From Streptomyces smyrnaeus (GTDB lineage Bacteria > Actinomycetota > Actinomycetes > Streptomycetales > Streptomycetaceae), in assembly GCF_017676345.1 (NCBI RefSeq), contig NZ_JAFFZM010000001.1:682001-746000 (forward strand): a stretch of 64,000 nt of DNA, read 5' to 3'. Below the pieces are notes generated by a model. The model saw only the letters and a program-made list of their open reading frames with translations. It ran no database searches and was not told the origin of the DNA. Positions 25,034 to 33,498 of this stretch are shown piece by piece. Each line of letters opens with the position of its first letter. Within the stretch, counting starts at the first letter, position 1. Both the position numbers and the translations under genes were made by a program.

Positions 25034-25918
25034 TCAGTCGGCGGCGGGTCTGCTGAATTCCTCGATGAGCACCGGGTACTGCTCCGCGCCGTGCCCGGCG
25101 GCGATCGAACGGTCGGCCATCTTCTTGATCAGTCTCGGCAGTTCGGCGTTGACGCCCAGTGCCTCGCTCTCCTCGATCAGATGGGCCATCGCCCGCGCGT
25201 CGGTCTCCAGAGCCGACACCTCGGCCGGGAAGGAGCCGCTGTCGATCTGCTCGGCATACCCGGGCAGCCATTGGGCCACACCGGTAGCGATCTGCCGGGC
25301 GAACGGCGCATATGTCGCGGCGTCCACGCCGGCCGTCCGCAGCAGGGCGGTTCCCTGGAGCCAGGCGTTCAGAACGCTCCACATCATGGCCAGACCGGCC
25401 ACGTCGTACAGGGACGCCAGCCCGTGGTCCGCGCCGAGATGGGTGACGGTGCCGAGGGCGTCGAGCGTCGGCTTGTGCGCCTCGAAGTCCGACTGCGGCC
25501 CGCTGTGCAGAATCACCGCCTCGGCGGTCCCGATCGCCTGCGGGACGGCCATGATCGCGCCGTCCAGATAGCGGGCGCCTCGCCGCCGGGCCCAGTCGGC
25601 GGTCTCCCGGGCCTGGGCCGAGTCGCCCGAGGTCAGGTTGATCAACGTTCTGCCGTCCAGCTGGATGTCGCTGCCGTCGAGCAGCTCGTGCACGGCCTGG
25701 TAGTCGGTGAGGCAGACGATCGTCAGTGGGCCTGCCGCGAGCGCGTCATCGAGCGTGGGCGCCGACCGTGCGCCCTCGGCCACCAACTGGCTGGCCTTGG
25801 CCGCCGTACGGTTCCACACGGTCGTGGGGTGCCCGGCCTTGAGGAACGCGCCGGCCAGCGCCTGCCCCATCAGTCCGAGTCCGACGACTGTCACGGGTGT
25901 GTCGGGTTTGTTGTTCAT
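25034..25918 (-). CDS. Imine-reductase-like NAD(P)-dependent oxidoreductase
   Basis: 294 residues. The N-terminal Rossmann domain begins VTVVGLGLMGQALAGAFLKAGH and continues VWNRTAAKA, the NADPH-preferring pattern of imine reductases. INLTSGDS and LDGAIMAVPQAIGT follow. A long interdomain helix starts at about residue 166 (HGLASLYDVAGLAMMW). Asp172 in LYD occupies the position of the proton donor in the Asp-type (R-selective) imine reductases; S-type enzymes have Tyr there. The C-terminal dimerisation domain is all-helical. It is divergent from a MerR regulator across 50 bp and probably controlled by it. The natural substrate, a cyclic imine or a carbonyl plus amine, is unknown; a beta-hydroxyacid dehydrogenase relative is the alternative. 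Confidence 0.82.
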   Translation of the reverse strand: MNNKPDTPVTVVGLGLMGQALAGAFLKAGHPTTVWNRTAAKASQLVAEGARSAPTLDDALAAGPLTIVCLTDYQAVHELLDGSDIQLDGRTLINLTSGDSAQARETADWARRRGARYLDGAIMAVPQAIGTAEAVILHSGPQSDFEAHKPTLDALGTVTHLGADHGLASLYDVAGLAMMWSVLNAWLQGTALLRTAGVDAATYAPFARQIATGVAQWLPGYAEQIDSGSFPAEVSALETDARAMAHLIEESEALGVNAELPRLIKKMADRSIAAGHGAEQYPVLIEEFSRPAAD

Positions 25919-25934
25919 GGCAGCATCGTCAACG

Positions 25935-25956
25935 TTGACACCGGTCTGAAGGTCAA
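25935..25956. promoter_or_regulatory. MerR-type operator between the divergent reductase and merR genes
   Basis: TTGAC and GTCAA arms enclose 12 bp (25935-25956), in the 50-bp gap between two start codons. The left arm is TTGACA on the plus strand and the right arm TTGACC on the minus strand, so each can serve as a -35 for one gene. The reductase ATG lacks a ribosome site, which suggests a leaderless transcript. The regulator ATG has GAGG six bases upstream. Confidence 0.5.
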
Positions 25957-25968
25957 GTGAGGTATTCG

Positions 25969-26376
25969 ATGCTTATCGGGGAACTGAGCCGTCGGACGGG
26001 CGTCAACGCCCACCAGTTGCGCTACTACGAGGCCCAGGGCCTGCTGGAAGCGGACCGCGGCGCGAACGGCTACCGCGAGTACGACGAGAACGCCGTGCTG
26101 CGGGTGAAGCAGATCCGGCACCTGCTCGGCGCCGGACTGTCCTCCGAGGACATCGCCTATCTGCTGCCCTGCGCCTCCGGAGAGGTCCCGGAGCTGATCG
26201 GCTGTCCCGAGTTGCTGGCCGCGATGCGGTCACGGCTGCGGCGGCTGAACGACCAGATGAACGCGCTCGCCCGATCCCGCGACGCGCTCACCGACTACAT
26301 CGAGGCGGCCGAGCGCACAGGCGCGGAAAGCTATCCGCCCTTCGACGGGACCGGCCGGGAGCCCGTCTCCGCCTGA
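25969..26376 (+). CDS. MerR-family transcriptional regulator
   Basis: 135 residues from the ATG at 25969 (GAGG upstream). The N-terminal winged HTH reads IGELSRRTGVNAHQLRYYEAQGLL and GYREYDENAVLRVKQIRHLLGAGLSSEDI. It is followed by the dimerisation coiled coil (RSRLRRLNDQMNALARSRDALTDYI). Two cysteines, in LLPCASG and IGCPEL, sit where redox- or ligand-sensing members have theirs. It most likely controls the divergent imine-reductase-like gene through the TTGAC-N12-GTCAA site between them. Confidence 0.87.
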   Translation: MLIGELSRRTGVNAHQLRYYEAQGLLEADRGANGYREYDENAVLRVKQIRHLLGAGLSSEDIAYLLPCASGEVPELIGCPELLAAMRSRLRRLNDQMNALARSRDALTDYIEAAERTGAESYPPFDGTGREPVSA

Positions 26377-26388
26377 GCGGTCGGGCAC

Positions 26389-26400
26389 CCGCCCGGGCGG
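26389..26400. terminator. Short palindrome between convergent merR and tetR genes
   Basis: CCGCCCGGGCGG is a 12-bp perfect palindrome filling half of the 24-bp gap between the two stop codons. It may act as a weak bidirectional stop. Confidence 0.25.
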
Positions 26401-27027
26401 TCAGCCGCCGGCCGCCCGGTCGGCGCCGAGCGGGGAGCGGCGCCGATCGACGATTCCCTCGACGATCCTCATCAGTCGGTCCCCCGCCTGGTCGATACTG
26501 CCGTTCTGCGTGCTGACCTGAGCGCCTTCGAGGACGAAGGTGATCTCGGCCGCGGCCTGCTCGGGGTCGGGCAGCCCGGCCCCGGTGCACATCCCGATCA
26601 GTCTGCGGGTCTGGCGGGCCTTGTGCTGCTCGATCACTTGCCGTGCGGGATGGGAGCGGTCGGGCAGCTCGGCGAGGGAGTTGATGAACGGGCAGCCACG
26701 GTGCGAGAGCGCCGGCAGGCCGTCGGCGATGAAGCGGGCCAGGCCCAGGATCTGCTCCCTGGGCCGGCCGGGGTGTTCGGCCTCGACCCGGTCGAAGGCC
26801 GCCTGGTAGTCGGCGGCGACGATCCGCAGCCACTCCGCGACCAGTTCGTCCTTGGTTTCGAAGTGCCGGTAGATCGCCATTTTGGTGGTCCCGGCCCGCT
26901 CGGCGATCGTCTGGACGCCCACCCGCCGGATCCCCTCACTCTGGAAGAGCTCTTCCGCCGCGTCGAGGATGCGCTCGCGAGGCGGCAACTTCGCCACCCT
27001 GCTCGGCCTTCTGGCGGTCGATGTCAT
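26401..27027 (-). CDS. TetR-family transcriptional regulator
   Basis: 208 residues from the ATG at 27027 (CGGAG upstream). The basic N-terminus leads into the TetR HTH (about 17-62): RERILDAAEELFQSEGIRRVGVQTIAERAG, then TKMAIYRHFETKDELVAEWL. The C-terminal ligand domain is helical, with HRGCPFINSLAELPD, a motif common in TetR regulators of YcdC/AcnR-like groups. It diverges from the amidase gene, and repeated GGTATC elements lie between the two starts. This suggests autoregulation and control of the amidase. Confidence 0.88.
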   Translation of the reverse strand: MTSTARRPSRVAKLPPRERILDAAEELFQSEGIRRVGVQTIAERAGTTKMAIYRHFETKDELVAEWLRIVAADYQAAFDRVEAEHPGRPREQILGLARFIADGLPALSHRGCPFINSLAELPDRSHPARQVIEQHKARQTRRLIGMCTGAGLPDPEQAAAEITFVLEGAQVSTQNGSIDQAGDRLMRIVEGIVDRRRSPLGADRAAGG

Positions 27028-27097
27028 GACTGCTCCGTGACGTCCGGTCGGCTGCGGGCTTCCCCCGACCCCTGCTACGGTACCAGCCCGTTCCTCT

Positions 27098-27135
27098 TGA
27101 TACCGCTGGGTATCATCGGGTACTTGTCGGTATCG
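27098..27135. promoter_or_regulatory. TetR-type operator region between tetR and the amidase gene
   Basis: TGATACC-GCTG-GGTATCA (27098-27115) is a perfect 7-bp inverted repeat. A further GGGTAC...GGTATC pair occupies 27118-27134, so two adjacent sites are likely. TTGATA at 27097 overlaps the first site and could be the -35 of the amidase promoter, with TACTTG about 18 bp downstream as -10. Confidence 0.55.
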
Positions 27136-27156
27136 TTCTTTCCATGGGGAGTGCCA

Positions 27157-28551
27157 GTGAGAGTGTCCGAGTACGTGGGCTTCGACGCGGTCGGGCTCGC
27201 GGAGTTGGTGGCCAAGGGCGAGGTGACCCCCGCCGAACTGGAAGCAGCGGCACGCGAGGCCGCGCACGCGGTCGATCCGCTGATCAACGCCGTCGTGGAG
27301 ACCTGGCCGGCCGACGACGAGCCGGAACCCGGCAGCACACCACTGGCCGGGGTCCCCTTCCTGATCAAGGACATCGCAGTCGCCATGGCCGGGAGGCGGA
27401 TGGAGCTGGGCAGCCGGCTCGCGGCCGGGAACGTCGCCGGCGCCGACTCCGCCCTGATGCAGCGCTTCCGCCGCGCCGGCCTGGTGACGTTCGGGCGCAC
27501 CTCGACACCGGAGATGGCCTACAGCATCACGACGGAACCGGTGCTCCACGGCCCGACCCGCAACCCCTGGGACCTGGCGCGGAGCGCGGGCGGATCCAGC
27601 GGGGGCGCGGGCGCCGCTGTCGCCGCCGGGGTGGTCCCGCTCGCACACGCCACCGACGCCGCCGGCTCGCTTCGCATCCCCGCCGCCTACAACGGCCTCT
27701 TCGGGCTGAAGCCCACCCGTGGCCGGGTGTCCATGGGCCCCGATGCCGACGAGGTCTTCAGCGGCCTGGCCGTGCACGGCAGCGTCAGCCGCACGGTACG
27801 CGACAGCGCGGCACTGCTCGACCGGATCCGCGGCCCGGAACCGGGTGACCCCTACTTCGCCCAGCAGCCTTCCCGGCCGTACGCGGAGGAAGTCACCCGC
27901 CACCCGGGCTCGCTGCGGATCGGTGTCCTCGCCCACGCATGGGGCGGCCGCCGCACCACCCCACCGGTCGCCGACGCACTCTCCCGCACCGTGCGTCTGC
28001 TCGAATCCCTCGGTCACCAGGTGGAGGAGGTCGAAGTCGGCCTCGGCGTCGGCTGGGAGGAGTTCGTCGAGGCCACCGCCCGGGTGATGACGGCGCATCT
28101 CACCGCCTCGGTCGACGGGCTGGCCGCCGCCTTCGACCGCCCCGTCGACTCCTCGACCCTCGAACCGGCGACCCTGGCCGGCTATCGGTACGGACGGCGG
28201 GTCGAAGGCGCCCGGTTCGTCGACGCGCTCGCGGTCCGAAACCGGGTCGCTCGAAGCCTGGCGCGGTACTTCGCCGCGCACGACATCCTGCTCACCCCGA
28301 CCCTGCCGGAGCTGACCATGCCCCTGGGCAGCTATGCCGAGGGCGGCGAGGCGCTGGACGGCCTCGGCTGGATCGGCCGCCTCAACGACCGCTCACCGTT
28401 CACCATGGCGTTCAACATGGCGGGCACGCCCGCCATGTCGGTTCCCGTGACGGCCGACCCCGGGACGGGACTCCCGATCGGTATGCAGTTCGCCGCCGGT
28501 CACGGGCCCGGGTCCATGGGCCGACGGGGTGGTCAGCCGGCGTCGCGGTAG
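27157..28551 (+). CDS. Amidase-signature-family hydrolase, C-terminus apparently damaged
   Basis: 464 residues from a GTG at 27157, five bases after GGGGAG. The amidase triad is intact: Lys71 in LIKDIAV, cis-Ser147 in GGSSGGAG and nucleophile Ser171 in [11 protein letters not shown]. The body continues normally to [10 protein letters not shown] at about residue 447. Family members then have about 20 more residues ending in a PWAD-type motif. Here the frame instead gives a short Gly/Arg tail, while PWADG followed by VVSR is readable one frame over at 28514-28528. A small deletion with frame change is the likely cause; activity may survive because the lesion is terminal. The end overlaps the convergent glycosidase gene by 19 bp. 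Confidence 0.78.
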   Translation: MRVSEYVGFDAVGLAELVAKGEVTPAELEAAAREAAHAVDPLINAVVETWPADDEPEPGSTPLAGVPFLIKDIAVAMAGRRMELGSRLAAGNVAGADSALMQRFRRAGLVTFGRTSTPEMAYSITTEPVLHGPTRNPWDLARSAGGSSGGAGAAVAAGVVPLAHATDAAGSLRIPAAYNGLFGLKPTRGRVSMGPDADEVFSGLAVHGSVSRTVRDSAALLDRIRGPEPGDPYFAQQPSRPYAEEVTRHPGSLRIGVLAHAWGGRRTTPPVADALSRTVRLLESLGHQVEEVEVGLGVGWEEFVEATARVMTAHLTASVDGLAAAFDRPVDSSTLEPATLAGYRYGRRVEGARFVDALAVRNRVARSLARYFAAHDILLTPTLPELTMPLGSYAEGGEALDGLGWIGRLNDRSPFTMAFNMAGTPAMSVPVTADPGTGLPIGMQFAAGHGPGSMGRRGGQPASR

Positions 28552-30161
28552 GCCTTACCGCTCGGGTTGGCGGCGGCACCGTCGTAGAGGCCGGTCGGGC
28601 TGGTCCCGGTCGAGAGCGCGAACCACGCGTAACGCTTTACGAAGTCCAGGCTCTCCAGCATCTTCGTCGAGGAGTTGATGAAAGCGGTCTGCTGCTGCTC
28701 GCTCGGGTAGCGGGGCTTGTCCTTGGTGAAGTCGATGAGGGCGTACTCGGTCAGCCAGACCGGCTTCTTGTACCTGTCGTGGACGCGCTGCAGATAGTCG
28801 GCCAGCTGGCCGGTGGCGGCGGGGCCGAAGTCGGAGCCGTACCAGTGCACCGGGATGAAGTCGACGCGCAGATCGCGCTTCTCGGCCCCCTTCATGAACC
28901 GGTCGAGCCAGCCGCCCGGCTTGTCGGCGTCGGTGGCGACCGCCGGGGCCCCCAGGCTCAGGCCGGTCTTCTCCAGCCGGGGCCACAGATCCAGGGCCTG
29001 CTCGGGCGTCATGTCGGCCTGCTGGGGCAGATCGGGCTCGTTGAAGGTCAAGAGCCTCTTGCCCTCTTGCGCGGCCTTGCTCAGCTCGGCGTCGGTGACC
29101 GAGCCGGGACCCCAGATCGTCGGAACGTACTCGACGCCCTCCGGCTTGGTCAGCCCGCCGCTGGTGGAGGTCCAGTTGTGGTACCAGGAGGCGCCGGAGT
29201 CGTTCAGCGCCCGGTCGGCGCCGTCGAGCGGGTTGAGCGCCACGCCCTTGCGGTGCCCGAGTGCGTGGTCATCGCCGGAGCCGGGATCGCCGTGGCCGGG
29301 CTTCGGCCCGGGGGGCGGTCCGGGCTTCCCGGAAGCGCCGGAGCCGTGGAAGGTGACGGTCAGGCCCTTGCAGGTGCTGCACTGGCGCACGACCTGATTG
29401 CCTTCCTCGGTGTCGTGCTTGGACCAGGCGTACGCCGTGGGGCACTGCTTGGTGAGCGCCTCGCTGTAGGCGGTCTTCGCGTCCCGGTTCGGGTTGACGC
29501 ACACCAGCCGCTTGCCCGTGGCGTGGTCCTTGGTCAGGTTCTCGGCCGGGCAGTGGGCCAGCAGATCGGTGGGGCAGCCCACCGAGGCGCACTCCCCGCC
29601 GTTCTCGGGCGGGGCCACGCCGTCAGGGGTGATGGTGATCGACGACGAGACGGCGTTGACATAGCTGACGTTGTACCAAGGCGCCGCCGAGTCGGCCGGA
29701 TCGAAATTGAACTCGGCGAGACTGACGGGCTGTTCGCCGGTGCTGCAGCGGTCGGCGTACGGCCCGCAGTCGCCCACCGCACAGTGGAACGTGCTGCCCT
29801 CCTGTCCGCTGCAACCCTGGCGGGCGAAGAACTTGCCGCGCCAGTGCCCGGCGTCCGAACGCTCGGGGACGGTGACCGTGGCGGACTGCCCCGGGTCCAG
29901 CACCGGCAGTCCGGTCAGCGGCTTGGAGCCGTCGGCGTTGACGGTCGCCCCGACCCAGATGCGGTTGTCCGTCTTGTTCCGCAGGGTGACGGTGTGCTCG
30001 GCGCCACCGGCGGCAGCGGCCCCGGTGACGTGCTCCTCACCGCCCTCGGACGGCCCTCGCAGCTGTGCCGAGGTCATCGCCGACACACCGGCGACGACCA
30101 GTAGGAGAGCCAACAGGAGGGGTCGGAATGATCGGAACGGTCTCAGCGGTCTCACACGCAC
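28533..30161 (-). CDS. Secreted thaumatin-like / GH128 beta-1,3-glucanase fusion
   Basis: 542 residues from a GTG at 30161 with GAGAGG upstream; the longer GTG start at 30200 has no ribosome site. A signal peptide (arginine-rich start, LLLALLLVVAGVSA) is followed by a thaumatin-like domain (about 45-290) with many cysteines, for example RGKFFARQGCSG, HCAVGDCGPYADRC and PTAYAWSKHD. A Gly/Pro linker leads to an Asl1-like GH128 domain (about 310-540): Glu375 in FNEPD as the probable acid/base and Glu471 in WLTEYAL as the probable nucleophile, with IPVHWYGSDF between them. Both parts bind or cleave beta-1,3-glucan, so it probably attacks fungal cell walls. Confidence 0.85.
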   Translation of the reverse strand: MRVRPLRPFRSFRPLLLALLLVVAGVSAMTSAQLRGPSEGGEEHVTGAAAAGGAEHTVTLRNKTDNRIWVGATVNADGSKPLTGLPVLDPGQSATVTVPERSDAGHWRGKFFARQGCSGQEGSTFHCAVGDCGPYADRCSTGEQPVSLAEFNFDPADSAAPWYNVSYVNAVSSSITITPDGVAPPENGGECASVGCPTDLLAHCPAENLTKDHATGKRLVCVNPNRDAKTAYSEALTKQCPTAYAWSKHDTEEGNQVVRQCSTCKGLTVTFHGSGASGKPGPPPGPKPGHGDPGSGDDHALGHRKGVALNPLDGADRALNDSGASWYHNWTSTSGGLTKPEGVEYVPTIWGPGSVTDAELSKAAQEGKRLLTFNEPDLPQQADMTPEQALDLWPRLEKTGLSLGAPAVATDADKPGGWLDRFMKGAEKRDLRVDFIPVHWYGSDFGPAATGQLADYLQRVHDRYKKPVWLTEYALIDFTKDKPRYPSEQQQTAFINSSTKMLESLDFVKRYAWFALSTGTSPTGLYDGAAANPSGKAYRDAG

Positions 30162-30363
30162 AGAACACGCCTCTCGAGTCAGTAGCGTCGATGCACGCAC
30201 CCACGGATGTACGCGGCGGACGGTTCACCCCTGGGCGGCTCTTCTCGGCCGGGCCGCGCGGAACGGGGGTCGGCTCGATGCCCGAGCAGGAACCGGGAGG
30301 CGTTGCGCGGGGCCAGGAGGGCGGCTGCGGGCGGTGCGGCGCGGCACCGGAGCCGGCGCGCGG

Positions 30364-32064
30364 TCACCGGGCCACGGCCAGGCAGTACTCCTCGTCGGTG
30401 GCCAGTAGGTTCCGATGGGTGTCCGCGGCCGTGATGACGCCGTCGTCCAGGACGAGGACACGGTCGGCGGCGTCCAGAAGAGCCGGGCTGCTGGTGAGCA
30501 CGACGGTGGTGCGGCCCCCGCGCAGCTGAGCGATGTTGCGCGCGATGAGCTGCTCGGTGACCGCGTCGACGGCCGTGGTCGGATCGTGCAGCACCAGGAC
30601 GTCGGTGTCGGCGGCGAGAGCGCGGGCCAGGGAGAGCCGTTGGCGCTGCCCCCCGGAGAGGTTCGCGCCCCGGTCGCGCACCCCGTGGTCGAGCCCTTCC
30701 CGGTGGAGGGCGACGACATCGGTCAGCATGGACGCCTCGACGGCTTCCGGGACCATGCGGCTGGTACCCGACGGGTCGATGTTCGTGCGGAGAGTACCGG
30801 CGAAGATCTCCCCGTCGTACGGGTTGACCAGCATGTGCTCGCGGACCGCCTCGATCGACAGGTCCGCGATCTGCTGCCCGCCGACCCGCACCACGCCCTC
30901 GTACGCGTCGGGCGGGACTCGCACAGCAAGGATCGACGCCAGATCGGCCGCCGCGCGCGGCTGGTAGGCGGCGATGGCCACGAACTGCCCGGCCGGCACC
31001 CGGAAGCTCAGTCCGCGCAGGGTCCCGTACCGGACGGAGTCGACTGCGAGATCTCCGCCCGCGGCAGGCAGCCCCGACCCGGGGCCCATCACCGGCGGTG
31101 CGGCCAGCACCAGCGCCATCCGCTCGGCCGACGCGCGCGCCATCATCACGTACTTGGGCATCTCCGAGAACAGCTTGAGCGGTTCGATGATGAACTGCGC
31201 GAGCCCCACGGCCATGACGAGTTCGCCGATGGTGATCCGCCGCTCGAACGCCAGCCAGCCCGCCGTCAGGGTCACCGCGGCGGCGAGGAGCGCGTTGAGG
31301 GCCAGCGCGGCCCCCTCGTAGGCGCCGTTCACCCTGGCGACGGTGATCGCCTGGCGCTTCGCCTCCGTACTGACCTTCCGGTAGGACAGGAACGCCGGGT
31401 GGTTGCCGCCGAAGCCGTGCAACGGGCGCAGGCCGCTGATCAGGTCGGCGACCTTCGCGCCCGCCCGCGCCACCCGGGCCTGCTGTTCGCGGGTACCGGC
31501 CCCGATCCACTTGGACATCACGCTGAGGATCGACAGGATGGCGACGGTTCCCACGAGCACCAGCAGGCCGAGCCGGACGTCGGCCACACCCAGCGCGACC
31601 GCCGCGACCAGCACCGCGACCAGCGAGCTGACCAGCAGCGGCACCACCTCGATGATGTCGGCGGTCTGGTCGGCGTCCTCGGTGGCGATGGTCAGCACCT
31701 CGCCGGACTTGAGGTCGATGTCCCTGGCCACCGGCTGGAGCCCGCAGGCCGCCACCCGCACCCGCCAACGGTGCGCCTCGGTCGTGTTGGCCTTCTGCAG
31801 GATGCGCATACCGAACCGCCACGACAGCGACACCGTCGTGATGATCACGGCCAACGCCGCGATCGACAGCGCGAGCGCGCCGAGGCTCCGGTCCCGCATC
31901 GTGTGTTCGACGATCAGGCCGAGAGCGATGGGGAAGGCGGTCTCACCCGCCTGGTACATGCCCATCAGGAGGGTGCCCCAGGTCATGGCCCCGAGGTTGC
32001 GCCGCAATGCGGTCCACAGGATGCCGGCCCCGGGGCGGGGCCGCTGCCTGGCAGGAGTTGTCAT
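30364..32064 (-). CDS. ABC exporter-fold half-transporter with degenerate nucleotide site (partner of the 33499-35298 protein)
   Basis: 566 residues if started at the ATG at 32064, just before the first membrane helix; in-frame starts up to 32190 are possible and no ribosome site is decisive. Six helices (about residues 20-300) precede the NBD. Walker A is lost: the loop near residue 366 reads AIAAYQPRAAAD, with no Gly-Lys-Ser/Thr. Walker B near residue 492 is VLVLHDPTTAVD, with His and Asp where Asp-Glu belong. The switch histidine is replaced (VVLTSSPALL). The signature ANLSGGQRQRLSLARAL is perfect. It therefore cannot hydrolyse ATP alone, but it can complete the site of a partner. The intact-Walker partner lies 1.4 kb away. 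Confidence 0.85.
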   Translation of the reverse strand: MTTPARQRPRPGAGILWTALRRNLGAMTWGTLLMGMYQAGETAFPIALGLIVEHTMRDRSLGALALSIAALAVIITTVSLSWRFGMRILQKANTTEAHRWRVRVAACGLQPVARDIDLKSGEVLTIATEDADQTADIIEVVPLLVSSLVAVLVAAVALGVADVRLGLLVLVGTVAILSILSVMSKWIGAGTREQQARVARAGAKVADLISGLRPLHGFGGNHPAFLSYRKVSTEAKRQAITVARVNGAYEGAALALNALLAAAVTLTAGWLAFERRITIGELVMAVGLAQFIIEPLKLFSEMPKYVMMARASAERMALVLAAPPVMGPGSGLPAAGGDLAVDSVRYGTLRGLSFRVPAGQFVAIAAYQPRAAADLASILAVRVPPDAYEGVVRVGGQQIADLSIEAVREHMLVNPYDGEIFAGTLRTNIDPSGTSRMVPEAVEASMLTDVVALHREGLDHGVRDRGANLSGGQRQRLSLARALAADTDVLVLHDPTTAVDAVTEQLIARNIAQLRGGRTTVVLTSSPALLDAADRVLVLDDGVITAADTHRNLLATDEEYCLAVAR

Positions 32065-32504
32065 CGGCGTGGTGGGCAATCGCTTCCTGGACGAGTCCGA
32101 CCGGGGTCCGTTGTGCACAGACCGTCCGGTTGGAGGGGCCATGGCGCCGGTCGGTACGGCTCCACCTGACATGCCCGCGGAGCCGCCCACGGTACACAGG
32201 CGTATTCCCGGCCCGGTCCCGGCCCACCCTGTCGCGCGCTCCGGCCCGGACCCGGCCGGTGGGTCGGTGCACGACAGCGCCGCAGGTCACGGATTCCACG
32301 GCGTAACCGAATTGAACGAGACGGTTCGTCTTGCTACCGTCGCTTCCCCCGGGAGGATCGGCCCCCTCCCCCCAGACCCCCGACTTCGGGCGCGGACCAC
32401 ACCGTGCAGGACGCCGTCGACCTCGCCCTGTCCACTCCGCGTACCGCCCGGCCTCGACCTGCCCGACAACCACAAGTCCCGCCGAACCGAGGGAGCCGTG
32501 CCCC
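32065..32504. other. 440-bp divergent intergenic region
   Basis: It separates the degenerate ABC half-transporter from the phosphotransferase-like gene. It holds the phosphotransferase promoter (32312-32340) and a leader of about 160 nt. No iron box, open frame with a ribosome site, or RNA gene was recognised, and no clear promoter for the leftward ABC gene. Confidence 0.5.
32312..32340 (+). promoter_or_regulatory. Promoter of the phosphotransferase-like gene with an inverted repeat in its spacer
   Basis: TTGAAC (32312-32317) and TACCGT (32335-32340) are 17 bp apart. The spacer contains AGACG-GTT-CGTCT (32319-32331), a perfect 5-bp inverted repeat. The layout, with the operator exactly between -35 and -10, copies that of the ABC-F promoter 7.5 kb away, and the half site AGACGGT is shared. 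Confidence 0.5.
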
Positions 32505-33455
32505 ATGACCACCTTCCTGACACCGCAGCAGCTCGCCGACCGCACATCCGCCGCGGTCGACGCGGCCGTCGCGACAGGCCGCGAGCTCGGCCTGACCGTC
32601 ACCGCCCCCACGGTGCTGCACGACGTCTTCTCGGTCGTCGTCCACCTGGCGCCCTCGCCGACGGTGGCCCGGGTTCCCACCGTTGTGCCGAACCCGGCAG
32701 ACCTGGACTCCCTCGCGCGCCGCCAGCAGGACGAGTTGGCGGTGACACGTTGGCTCGCCGACCAGGGAGTCCCCGTGATCGCGCCCAGCCCGCTCGTGCC
32801 GCAGGAGCCGGTGCAGCGCGACGGTTTCTCGATGACGTTCTGGCAGTTCGTCCCGGAGGACCGGGACAAGGAAGCCGACTACGTGGCGAACGCCGAGAGC
32901 GTCGCCGACCTGCATGCGGCAATGCGCTCCTACCCCGGCCGCCTGGAGTTCCTGTCCGCGGCCGACCCGCAGTTCATCGCGGAGAGCCTTGCCCGGCTCG
33001 ACCGACACCCCACCCTGATCGGTGCGGCCGAGCTGGACCGTGCCCGCCGCGAGTGGCAGGTACTGGAGCCCCTCGTACGCTCCCGCACGGCGTTCGAGGC
33101 CCGGTTCCCGGGCGTCGACCTCCAGCCCCTGCACGGCGACTCCCCGCCCGCGAACATCTTCCACGGGGTGGACGGAAACCTCTTCGCCGACTTCGAACTG
33201 GTCACCCTGGGGCCCATCGAGTGGGACCTGGCCGCTCTGGGACCCGAGCACGAAGCCGCCTACAACCGCGGCGCGCTGCGCAACGGCACGAGACCGCTCG
33301 ATACCGAGGTTCTGCGCTTCGTCAACGCCCTGGGCATGCTGCGGGCCGTGGCCACCCTCGCGCTGGTCCCGCAGTTGCCCAAGCTGAGGGAGTACCTCGA
33401 ACCGGCCGTCGACCACTGGCGGACGACACCGTTCGCGGGCGGCATGGGCAGCTGA
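32505..33455 (+). CDS. Aminoglycoside-phosphotransferase-family protein (APH-like kinase)
   Basis: 316 residues from the ATG at 32505 (GAGGGAG upstream). The kinase-like fold is seen from the N-lobe (VVVHLAPSPTVARVPT) through the hinge (MTFWQFVP) to the catalytic loop HGDSPPANIF at about residues 209-218, which keeps the His-Gly-Asp and Asn of the APH family. The metal-binding ADFELV and GPIEWDLAALG follow. Family members phosphorylate aminoglycosides, macrolides or small metabolites, or have unknown substrates. The gene is in the opposite orientation and between the two halves of an ABC heterodimer, with its own palindrome-controlled promoter, so it may have been inserted. Confidence 0.82.
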   Translation: MTTFLTPQQLADRTSAAVDAAVATGRELGLTVTAPTVLHDVFSVVVHLAPSPTVARVPTVVPNPADLDSLARRQQDELAVTRWLADQGVPVIAPSPLVPQEPVQRDGFSMTFWQFVPEDRDKEADYVANAESVADLHAAMRSYPGRLEFLSAADPQFIAESLARLDRHPTLIGAAELDRARREWQVLEPLVRSRTAFEARFPGVDLQPLHGDSPPANIFHGVDGNLFADFELVTLGPIEWDLAALGPEHEAAYNRGALRNGTRPLDTEVLRFVNALGMLRAVATLALVPQLPKLREYLEPAVDHWRTTPFAGGMGS

Positions 33456-33498
33456 TACTGGCTGCCGGACCGATTCGCAGGAGCGCGGCCGTCAGCGG

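Noticed and set aside
24667..25056. 129-codon plus-strand frame in the gap beside the ABC-F gene
   Set aside because: No ribosome site, composition unlike a protein, and it crosses the ABC-F promoter and the end of the reductase gene.
32334..33416. 360-codon minus-strand frame opposite the phosphotransferase-like gene
   Set aside because: The plus-strand frame has the clear HGD-N kinase motif and a ribosome site; the minus frame has neither.
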